Positions 21,599 through 33,400 of a stretch of 64,000 bases of DNA are shown in pieces (the first letter of the stretch is position 1; the number at the start of each line of letters is the position of its first letter). A program made the translations under genes and the position numbers. The notes beneath the pieces are model-generated. The model was not told where the DNA came from. It worked only from the letters and a program-made list of their open reading frames with translations, and did not search any database. This stretch comes from Platerodrilus igneus (lineage: Eukaryota; Arthropoda; Insecta; Coleoptera; Lycidae), in contig JARFIW010000668.1 of assembly GCA_036346225.1 (NCBI GenBank), positions 682,001 through 746,000 of the forward strand, given 5' to 3'.

Positions 21599-23937
21599 AC
21601 ACAGCAATATATATTGCTGTGATATTTTAAAATCGAGCCTCACGAATTGGGCGCCATGAACTGCTGTGATATACTCCTGTGAATGCGGGAACTGGATCCT
21701 TTCAACAAAAAAATTCTAGTTCCACAGATTGGGCGTCATAAACTGCTGTGATCCTCTTTTCGCCTCGGCTGCTCACCTAATTTTATAAACCTCCTCATTC
21801 ATAAAATTAAACAACACATTCCTACCACAAACATCAACGTTAACTCTATTTACATCAATATTCAGAATACATTAAATTTTCAAATTAAATTTCAGCATAA
21901 AATTCAGTTTTAAAAAGAATTTCAAGATTAATTTTATTATCATTTTAATGTGCATCCAGAATTAAAGTCCTTGTAGGATGCCTACTAATTACTATAACAA
22001 TATATGCAGAGTAAAAGGAGCATCTACCACCCTTTACGTTAATTAACCAGGTTCGTCTAATTGAGCTCAAAGACATACCCATATTTTTATCATAATCCAG
22101 AACATCAATACTAAATACCCCTTTCTACTTAAACAAGCAAATTTCACCTTAAAATAAAAATATTATTGCTAGTACAATTTCACTACTGTCCATTTTAAAT
22201 AAACAAATTAGAAAGTTATTCAACACACACCAACATCTCAAAGTTCAAACAAATAGTATAATTTACCTGAAGGTTACTTGCACTCGTAGCTTCAATGTAC
22301 ATCGTCCCTTTCGTTAATCACACCATTCCAACTGGGTTATATTTACGGCTTCTAATTCTCAACGCTTTTAAAATTTTCTCCATCACCATTTATTTAAAGT
22401 TGTTTCTGGGCTTTTCCGGAACTCATCTGTGTATATCTGACCCTTGTTTCGTGGATCCAGACACGTATTTGAACCATTTAATTATTAACACCCCCGAAAA
22501 ATAGCAAAGAAATTCATGCGTCTTTCACCAATATACGCCAAAACTGCCTACTTTTGTGTATACATTTGTCGTTGTAAATTTTGCTAATTGGTACAGTGAT
22601 ACTAAATTTTATTACCTTGTATCTAAGTGCACTGAAGTACATTCATGTTAGCACGTAAATAACAAACTATTTTGAATCACTAAAATATACGAGCAAAATT
22701 TTAAATTATTTTATCAAACTAAAATGCACTGTTTAACATCTTGAATCAAGTCGCGGATGTAAGAGCTTTTAACGCATCGAATAGTCAAAAGTCTAAGAGA
22801 CCGAAATTCATATTACCACCGGTATATATAGCGAATAGCCGGCACGTCGCTTTGTTCCCCAAAACGGGCAATTCTAAGAATTTCTCATGCTATGTTCCCA
22901 TTCCGTCGCTCGCGCGTCGGTTTTTACGAATTTTTCACTCGCCCCATTTAAAACTCAGAAATTCACACACGGCACGCAAACATGTCCGAAAAAAACTAAT
23001 TAATTTTGTACAGAAATTGTTGTTTCTACCTCTGATATTTGCGTCCTATTTTCAACCAATTGTGACCCTCGTGACGTTGCTTAAATTACGCCTTTTACTA
23101 TATGTGTCTTTGCTTGACGCATTTTCTCTTTCCTTTTCTAACCTGTTCGTATTGGTGCAAATTGATATTCTTTATTATCGATTATATTTTAGTCCATGCG
23201 GACTATCTGGGTTTAATAACCCCGTATCGCACATTCTCGTGAATATTAAGCCCCGGTTTCTCCAAGATTCTTTGAAACCATTTGTTATCTACACAATTTT
23301 CGCCGTACGTGATATTTAAACTACGCAGGTGTTCAAAATAATATTAATTCTCAGAACTTTTTAAATAAACCCTGTTTTGTATTTCGTGCTAAAGCATCTG
23401 ACCGTTTCCAATATCCTTAGAATCGACATGTTTATCTAAACAAATTAAACTGAAATTGCCTTTTAAAATACGCAGGTGTGTTTAAACATCCTACTTCTAA
23501 CTAACACTTCTAGGATTTGCTTTTATTGGGTTTTACAAGTTTCTATAGATATTATCTGTTACTAACGATTCAATTAACTTCAATTAAAATTGACTTCTAT
23601 CCTTTCATTTTTAGCGAATACAAGTTAAATATTAATTATTATGTGTACACTTTGTTTTACTACCGGTTACTTAAAATAGGGTTAATTAATATAAATTTTG
23701 CACGTAATTTTTATTTGTTTCTGGAATAATTACATTACACGCAGAGCTTTTTTAATACTGCTTCTTTTGATATAAAGCGTCTTGTACATGATTTAAATTT
23801 CTTATTTTTACTGAAACGACCGAATTTATTTATGCTTCAAGGTTTTAATAAAGCGTATTATTTTCCCAAAGCTTCTACACGGTGATTAAAATTATTTGAT
23901 GTGATTATTTAATTTTCTACCCTGGTCTAAATATGAG

Positions 23938-23974
<37 letters not shown>
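21599..23974. repeat. 2.3-kb noncoding repeat, copy 1
   Basis: From the palindromic CACAGCAATAT core at 21599-21621 to the TA tract at 23940-23974 the sequence aligns, with gaps, to 52063-54308. Shared landmarks include CTCGGCTGCTC, TCCTTGTAGGATGCCTAC, AATTTACCTGAAGGTTACT, and the right end TAAATATGAGT before TA. A 192-codon frame at 22741-23319 is broken in the other copy, so I do not call it a gene. Given the primer-site-like units at its left end it may be a long LTR, or a derivative of one, read on the minus strand. Confidence 0.75.
21633..21738 (-). repeat. two tRNA-Lys primer-binding-site-like units
   Basis: On the minus strand, 21656-21633 reads TGGCGCCCAATTCGTGAGGC, close to the complement of the tRNA-Lys 3' end including its CCA. 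A degraded second unit lies at 21738-21714. Each follows TCACAGCAGTT(C/T)A. Gypsy-type elements use such a site directly after the 5' LTR. Confidence 0.55.
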
Positions 23975-23983
<9 letters not shown>

Positions 23984-24240
23984 AGAAAATAATAATACAA
24001 GAACAGAAAAAAAATTAAAACGATAAAAATATTAAGACATTGCTTACACCAAGCACATACAAAACATCAATAATAAAACAATAATAAAATAACAAAACAA
24101 AAAAAGCAAAATAATTAAAACTATAAAAAACGCATGTACAAAACTCATACAAAAAGTAGGTTTAAAAAAAATATAAAGAAATGAATGATAATTTACACCC
24201 AATATATAGTAAATTGTACACTAACGCTTTTTATGTGTAG

Positions 24241-24420
24241 TTGCAGAAACTATGTTATCCGATTTGGATACGCTTCCAGAGATTAAAGCTGGTGATGGTG
24301 TTCTCAGATTTGAGCTGGATGATTTGTCACCAGAAATGAAGGAAATTGCGCGAAAGGAACTAAGGGAAACTCCAGACGTACAAAGAGATGCTATTGCAAC
24401 ATTAAGGGATTTACTAAGAG
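24241..24420 (+). CDS. CRAL-TRIO gene, coding exon 1
   Basis: Codes for residues 1-56 plus one base. The donor is GTAAGT at 24421. The exon may begin at 24241, after a pyrimidine-poor TTTTATGTGTAG. Confidence 0.8.
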
Positions 24421-27400
24421 GTAAGTGTAATTTTGACTAACTTTAGCAAAAGCTATTGTAATTTTATTGTTTACATATAACTTGTACTTGGCGTTATCAT
24501 TACCATTTTCTTATAACCTCTTTTCCAATATTCGTCCGCCGTATAAAAGAGTAAGACTAAGTAGGTATACATTTCTATGCGCTTATTTCACAAAATTTTT
24601 TTAAGTATTTCCAAAAATTCATTAATGTTGGTTCTTTGATCTTTTTAATTGAATAAGTTGATGTCCGTAAAGGTAATATTTGCGGAGAATTATACCACCA
24701 CTTGTTTTACGGAACCAGCTTTCATACACAGGTGGCTTTTAAAAGGCTATATTAACTTAATGATACGAAGGTCGTTCAATAGGTTCTTATAAAATCCAAG
24801 AGATGGTGCTTTTAGTACCGAAAATAAAATTTTCACAGTAAGAAGCAATCCTAGCTAATCAGCTGATAGAGTTCAGCCGTATTCATCACGTATTTCCATT
24901 TTGGTTGTTGATTGAAATAAAAACTTACATTTGATAAAAGTGAGTTTCGAGCAGTGATTAAACACTTGTGTTTAAAAGAGTTAACGGCGAAAGAAATCAA
25001 AGCTGAGTTGCATGAAGTTCATGACACATGTGCTCCTGTGTTTGCAACTGTTTACAATTGGGTGAATGTGTTTAAATGTGGCCGTACATCCACAAAAGAC
25101 GAACATCGTTCCGGACGCTCTGTGGAAGTGTCTACTCCCGAAATGATTGACAAAATCCATGACCGTTATGATTTTTAATGATCGACGAATAAAAGTGCGC
25201 GAAATAGTTGAGGCCACAGGAATATCGCAAGACACAATCGCTTCAGTTGTGCACGAAAAATTGGCTGCGAAAAATCTCAGTCAGATGGGTGCTGCGTTTG
25301 CTCACAGTGGAGAATGAACGCAATTGTGTGATCGAATCTGAGACGGTTTTGTCGCTTTTCCGACGCAATCCTGAGGATTTTCTGAATCGATACATAACTG
25401 CCGACGAAACATGGATACATCGCTACACTCCAGAGACAAAACGGTGGATGTGTGAAGGCGATCGGGCTCCGAAGAAGGCGAAGACTGTGAAATCGGCCGG
25501 CAAGGTTATAGTCATGGTCTTTTGGGATACACGCGGTATCATCTACATCGATTACTCAGAAAAAGAAAAAGCGATAACAGGAAAGTATTATGCGTCGTTA
25601 TTGGACCGGCTGAGCGAAGAAATCAAGGAAAAACGTCCTCATTTGAAAAGGAAAAAGGTCTTCTTTCATCAAGAAAATCCACGGGTGCACACCTGCGCAG
25701 TTGCGATGGTCAAAATTATGGAATTCAAGTTCCAATTATTACAACATCCCCCTATTTGCTTGACTTGACCCCCAGTGATTTTTTCTAATTTCCCAACTTG
25801 AAGAAATGGTTTGGTGAACAAAGGTTTACGTCTAGCGAGCAGGTCAGCGCCCTAACAAATGCCTATTTTGAGGAGCTTCTAAAATTCTCTCATTTGGATG
25901 GCTTAAAAAATTTGGAAAAACGCTTAGAAAAATGTATAGAGCTGAAGGGAGATTATGTTGAAAAATAAAAAAAAATCTACGCAAAAGAATATGTTTTTTC
26001 TACTTTTTTTTATAGACTTATTAAACGACCTTCGTATGTATAAAAGTTTTCTTAAATCAATCCGACAAGTAGCTTTAAACAATTGCAGAACGAGACTTTT
26101 CTCTTATAAAATAAAATCTCTTTTATGAGTTCGAAGCTCGTAAAGATCGTCATAAATATTGTATTCTTGTATAAGGTTGAAAACGAGAAATTTAAATATT
26201 TTATAAAATAAAATCGTAAAAATCTTGTTAAAACGGTTGGTTAGATATTATAAAAATAAACTTGATAAAATTTCCAAGCTATAAATCAAAAATAAAGAGT
26301 TTGATATAAATGTTATTTTAACACGTTCACTGCTCATTGGCATTGGACCAACTTCATTAGGAGCTGACTGGCGTTTTTGGTAAATTGTTACATTAAATAT
26401 ATAGAAAGTGGTTGAGGTTGCATGGTTTGGTACCACATGTCAAGATCAGACCTACTGTCGTAAGGACGCGGATCTGCACCGTGAGCACTCGGGAACAAAT
26501 GTTATTGGGTAATTCTGTAGGACGCGGATCCGCGCTTTACAAGTTAGGCCGTTATCCGCGAAAAGTAGTACCCTATTGAATAATAAAACAAGTTTATTAT
26601 TACATAACATATCAATTAAATATAAAAAATTGAAAATTAAAAGATTAAACATGCAAACCTATTACACGAATTATCGTTCTTAATTCTAAAAGCGGACAAA
26701 CAAAAGAGTTTAAAAAATAATGGTACCTAAGTAAAACGAACATTAGAAAAATGTTAAAGCTATTAAAATAACAATTAATGATTAAAAAGAAATTAGTGCT
26801 TTAGATAACATAAAAAACAAAACACCAAGCCCGGAACAAAAATAAACATAAACCATAATCAAAACTACTGAAGATACAATGCAAAACATTCGTTTAAATA
26901 TAGGCTAGGTTTATCTAGGCATATGTTTGTATCCTTTCTTAATTTTTTTATTGTACAAATTTTACATTTTTTTCTCTGAGTTTCTCCCTTCTTACTTTTA
27001 GTTGTTATTTTAGTTGAAAGATGCTGAAAGCTTGCTGTTGCTTTCATCGGATTAATTGGTTTATGTAGTAGTTGTCTAATGACCTATATGCGAAAATCGT
27101 GCAATGACATTTTTTTGCCAGAAAATTTATTAAATAGATAATAGCAATTTAACATCACGTGAAAAATATGAATGGTCAACTTTTTATACCATCGCAACTT
27201 TTTTCTCTCGCAAGGGTAGTATGTTAACATCTGGTCTTTGCGATCAACACCACGCATATAATCGTTATATTTTAAAATCGGCAATGGTTTATTTATATTC
27301 TGTCCTCTTTTATTTTTAGTATCCGTTAAAGTATTTCCAAACTCTGTAGACAGGTACAAAACATTCTTCTTGTCCTTCCATTTTCCAACTAAAATATCAT

Positions 27401-30400
27401 TCCTGTATTTTCCTATAGTCTCACCTTTTTTTTAAAATTTGCTTCCTTTACCTCCCTGAGGGTGATAATGGAGAAAACAATAGAGAAAAGCGAAAGCGTA
27501 TATAAAGGGTTTGTAGATCTGGAAAAAGCATTCGACAATGTAAAATGAAAAAAATGTTTGAAATACTCAAAAAGATTGGACTAAGTTTTAGGGATAGATA
27601 GATAGTGCATTGCTTATACAAAGAGCAAACAGCGATAATAGAATTAGAGCAAGAAAGTAGAGAAGTAAATATTAGGAAAGGGGTGGGACAGGTATATGCC
27701 TTATCCCCATTAATTTTTAACTTGGTCATAGAAGAGACAATGAATACTGTCAAATACAGAAAGACATTTGGAATTAATATGCAGGGATAAAAGATTGATA
27801 TGCTTAGATTTGCAGATTATATAACGGTATTAGCATCTAGCAAAGAAGAGTTAGAAACTGGTCTTCATGAAATTGAAACAGTTCTAACGAAGAAATATGG
27901 TATGAAAATTAACAAAAGTAAAACTAAAGTTCTAGTATGCTAAAGAGGGGAAAATAAATCAAAAACAAGAATACAAATAGGTAACGAGAACTTACAAGAG
28001 GTTAATGATTTCTGCTACCTAGGAAGTCAAATAACGCGAGATGGAAAAAGCACAAAAGATATAAAACAAAGATTAGCACAAGATCTTACTACATTTAACA
28101 AGAAAAAGCAAATACTGTGTTCAAAGACAACAAACATGGAAACAAGGAAAAGATTGCTTAAAACATATGTGTGGAGCACAGCACTGTATGGCTGTGAAGC
28201 CTGAACGGTAGGAAAAGCAGACAAGAAAATGGTAGAAGCCTTTGAAATGTGGTGCTGCAGACGTATGATGAAGATATCATGAACAAATTTAAGAACAAAG
28301 AGGTAGTAGAAATGGTAGGGGAAGAAAGAAGTATGTGGAAAATAGTAAAAAATAGGAGAGGTAGGATGATAGGCCACTTACTAAGGCATGAGGGAATAGT
28401 GCGGAATATATGAGATAGGAAAAAAGAGAAGTGAAGGTTGACCTAGGTTAGGCTACTGCGCACAGATAGTGAAAGATGTAAGCTGTGAGAATTTCAAGGA
28501 AATGTGTAGGCTACCTCAGAATAGAAATCAATGGATATACGCTACCAACTAGTCGCAAGATGGCAAAACTAATGACAAAAATAATAACTGTACTTAAACA
28601 TGGAGATTATTATAAACAACTACAGATATTGGTTTTGCAATACTTTCAACTAATGTTAATTGTGCGAAAGGATTTACTGGAAAACTATTAAAACAGCAAA
28701 TGTCTAAGTGTTGGGGGATCCTTGACAGTCACGGACGGCTTAACCCACTTCACATACCACCGAATCTCGGTGAAATAGGGCATATAATTAGAAAACAATA
28801 GAAGGGAATTGAGCTATATATAGGCTGTTTGCGGATCCGTGGCGTAGTAGTCCGCTTGAAAAATGTTAGGCGAGCATTTTTCACAAAAATATACCTTTGT
28901 TTGGATGAGAGGTAAAATGGAGGTCCCGTGTGTGAGTGTTGTCACGCACACTTGAAACAGCAAGGGTTTGGCAAAATTCTAAATTTTCCAGGTAAAAAAA
29001 ACTCGCTTCCTGGCCAATGTAGCACCTTCGGGAGGAGCATTGGAAAATCACATGTAAGTATATAGGCTGTTGTAAGAATAGCAGGGAACTGTGTGGGTTA
29101 GCTCAGAATATAAATGAGCTGAGGTACATGTCCAACCAGTTTCAAGACGTAAAACCCAATAACGAAAAAATAAATGCATTTAAATCTGATAATTATTATA
29201 CACAACCGCAGGTGTTGGTTGTGAAATATTTTCAACTAATGTTGATTGTGTTTAAGTGCTGGGGGAACTTGGCAGCCAAAGTCCGCTTACCCCTCTCACA
29301 TACCACTGAATATTGGGGAAATAGGGTAAATAACTGTAAAACAATAGAAGGTAACCGAACTGCATCAAACAAGAAAGAACAGCAGCTATGTTCAAAGACA
29401 ATGAACATAGATACCAGAAGAAAACTGTTTAAAGCATAGTGTGGAGCACATCACAGTACGTCTATAAAATAGGGTCAGTAGGAAAAGCAGACAGAAAGAG
29501 ATAGAAGCCTACTGGAATGTTGTGCTTCAAATGTATGAGGATGGTAGCATGAACAGACAAAGTTAATAACAAATAGGTTGTAGAAATAGTAGAGGAATAA
29601 AGATATCTGTGGAAAACGAAAAAGATAGGAGAACTAGAAGGACAGGGTGCGTTCTAAGGAATTTCTGGGGAATAGTACGGGATATTACAAGCACAGATAG
29701 GAAAAGAGAGGTAGAGGTAGACCGAGATCAGCCTTTCGCACACAGATAGTAACAGATGCAGACTGTGCAAATTTCAGGGAAATGTGTAAGTTGGCTTAGA
29801 ATAGGAAAGGATGAGAGTATGCGTCCAACCAGTTGTAGGACTAAAGACCTAATGATGATGATACCTCCCCAGGAAGTTCCCGACGTTTTGGATTTAACGT
29901 TCCTGTGCAATGCGTATTATTTTCAAACAATCTTCAGCTAGATCAACTGCTGTGGAATAATTGTCAATAAACAATGAATGATCATATCCAAAATAATTCT
30001 TCACTAATGCAGTACAACTTTTTGTGAATGGCCTTCCCTCTTAAAGAATCCAGTGCATCGGTGTATATATTCATGTTTAAATCCATACCATCAAACTGTC
30101 AGAACGTACAATTTAATGCCATATTTATGACGTTTGTGTTACGTCATCATCGAACAATTCGGTATTTGTGACAATAAATACCATCAGTGCGTTCACCCTA
30201 CAGTTTGAGTGAAACATTTATACCGACAGTGGAAGTGCGTTGAAGAACACAGTTGCATTCGAACCGTTACAAAAGACGGTCGTGTGAGAGCTTTTGGAAG
30301 CGACACCATCACCCGGACGAGCGTGTTCTTGGTTGTCCGCAAGCTTTTGTGTGTGAACGTTTATTGCCCACAGCGGCACAGGATAAAATGTATTTATACC

Positions 30401-33400
30401 CTTTATTAAGTAGTTTGGTGTAGTTGTTTTTTAGTTATTACATAACCGCTCCACCGCTATTGTTATTGCTACAAAAAGCAATTGGTCCTTCCCTATAATA
30501 GCATATCTTATCACCTCATTCACCCCCCAATTAAACCATTGGTCCTATAAGTCGATCCGGATTAACTAGTCCTATGTTATACGCATGTCCTAAATTAAAT
30601 ATTATTTTGCATTCCAGCGAGCTTTTAAGTAATTATTTTAGCTTTTAAATTTGTGTTCAAGCTCCATATTTAGCGGGTTAAAATATGTACAATATTAGCT
30701 ACATACTTTCGTTAAATTAAATAAGCGATTTCGCCGTTTAGTTACAAACAAATACTTCAGCATCAAATCTGTTAGTTTTCAGTCTTAAATATATTTTAGC
30801 GGTATATAAAGCACACAGCAACCTGAAAATAATAGTTCGCTTTATACTTCTTAAATAAGAAAGGAAAGGGATTTGCTTTGTATTTAAAAGCCATTGCACG
30901 TTTTTGTATTACACACAAACCTGCTCGGTTTGTAAACCTAAAATATTGAACACATTTGCAGGGTAATAAAGTTGCAGAAGCTGCATCTTGCAAACACGTT
31001 AAGCCTCATGTTCCTGTGAGCTTTGATGTAAAAGCCGCCCGGGTTGTAAGCTGTAAATCTTATTTAAACGCCTTGTTTGACAAACCGATAGGTTTTCGAC
31101 GTCTGGCATTAAAGACCACATTGCAGGCTAATAGTCATAAAACGTGATTTATTGGTTTATACGCTATTTGACATTTTTCGTGGCTTGAACAACAACCCAT
31201 AATATTTTAATATTTCTCATCGCACATCTGACCGGTACCGTTTTACAACATTTTTATAGTGTAGGCTTTCAGAATGGCTCCCAAGAAAATACAGGTAGCC
31301 AAACTAGAATTGCTGAAAATTCGCATTATAGAAATGTTCGAACTGAGCAACGCTATACAAAGTGACCCAACTTTAAAAACGTTGTTCCTTATTCAAACAA
31401 GGGGCGTAAATGACCTTTACAGAGATTTCAATACAATTTTAGTTGCTGTCTTAGCCTCCTGTGACGAGGCAGAATTATTAAATTACAACGCCTTACGAAA
31501 GGAAGTAGATTCCGCTTATTATTGCATACTGCTGCATCTCGAAACGATGCAAGAAATGAAAGCACCACAAATTACGGAAAATGCTCCAAGCAGCTCGGGA
31601 TCAAAATTGGTACCGTTAAAGCTCCCACTTTTTAATAATGAGGTCACTGAATTGACATCTTTGATCGATTTATTTGACAGTCTGGTCTTTAATAACGCGT
31701 CGCTGTCCAATATCGAAAAATTAAATTATCTTATCAGTTGCTGTACCGGGGAGTCTTGAAAATCATTAAATCGGTACCCATCTCGGGAGATAATTTTATC
31801 ATTTCATATAACGCCTTGCGTGAGAGATTTAGCAATCCGCGTTTATTGGCAACTTCGCATTGGAAAGCAATGAAAGATTTTCCACCTTTAAAATCAGAAG
31901 ACCCTAAGAAACTTAGGGCACTTATTGATTGCTTTTCAGAGAACCTTGCTGTTCTAACTAACTTAAAGTTTCCCACTGAACATTGGAACTTTATTCTGGT
32001 CGATTGTCTTTTAGAAAAACTCGATCCGTTCACTAGAAAACGCTTCGAACTAGAATCGGATCCGAAGCAAATACCCAATTTCGATGATTTGAGATATTTT
32101 TTAACTCAACAATGTGCAGCGTTGGAAACCTTTTTCTCAACCGCATCTGTTTCTTATTCGACGACTGTCCATACAGCTCACACATCAGTGCCTAAGAAAT
32201 CCTCAGCGTTTCAGTTTAAACCAAGAGTATCTTCTAACGTAGTCTCACTGGACACACCAAGTAGCTCCAGTGACTCAAAGAATTCATTTTCGCACCATTG
32301 TCCTTCTTGCAAAGGCAATCACTTAATTTATAGATGTCAATCGTTTCTAAAGAAAACTCCGACAGAACGTTTCGACATTGTCAAACGCATACGCCTTTGT
32401 TTAAATTGCTTACGAACAGACCATGCGTCCATGCAATGCAAATCTTATAATTCCTGTCGAACTTGCGCCAAGCCGCATCATACCTTGCTACATTTTGAAG
32501 CGCAACCTGCTTCTAGCCGTTCAGCTGAACCGATCGCTACACCTACGCATAAAAATGCCAATAGGACGCAGTCAGCCTCTCCTATTCCGGCAAATGTTTT
32601 GTCTTCACAGACGAATTCAAATCTTGGGGTTACTGTCTTACTCTCCACTGCTGTTGTGGAAGTTCAAGATCGTTCTGGTAGATACAAACCGATCAGGGTA
32701 CTCTTAGACCCTGGCTCTCAAGCTAGCTTTATTCGAGACGATTGCGTGAGCAAACTTTGGCTTCCACGCATACGTTCTCAAGTTCCGATTTATGGACTTG
32801 GGCAGACAACTTCAGCGGTCAATAGAGGTGCCGTCAGCTGCACCATTCGCTCTATGTTAGACTCTGAAAATCTCTAGAAGTCACAACTTTTGTGCTTTCG
32901 TCAATATCTGGCAAATTACCCAGCGTTGAAGTTCCTAATAATTGGGAACACTTATGCGGCCTGCACTTTGCAGACCCGACCTGGAACTCTCCAGGAACTA
33001 TTGACATGCTCCTTGGAGCAGATGTTTATCCGTTCATCATCAATGGCGGTGTTATACATGGCAAATTTCTTCAGCCTGCCGCCATAAATACACTTTTGGT
33101 TGGACTATTATTGGTCCCACAAAAGCTTGCAGTCTGATACTGTCCAAGCATTTTTACTTCTGTAGAAGATCCTATCGACCAGACCCTAAGGCGGTTTTGG
33201 GAGATAGAAGAGTTGCCATCCAAGCCTTATACTTCTCCAGAAGAAGAAAAGGCAGATTTGATTTTTGAAAACACGTTTTCTCGTGACCCTAGCGGTCGTT
33301 TTATTGTTGCGTTACCGTTCAACGATACTTTGCCCGTTTTTGACAATTGCTTTGAGATGGCTAAAAAAAGACTATTTTCGTTGGAGCGCAAATTGCATGC

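Noticed and set aside
22741..23319. 192-codon plus ORF in the 2.3-kb repeat
   Set aside because: No recognisable motif, and the collinear second copy at 53.2-53.7 kb does not keep the frame.
30209..30409. 66-codon ORF repeated at 35923-36123
   Set aside because: It lies in both BEL LTRs; duplication reflects the LTR pair and not a gene family.
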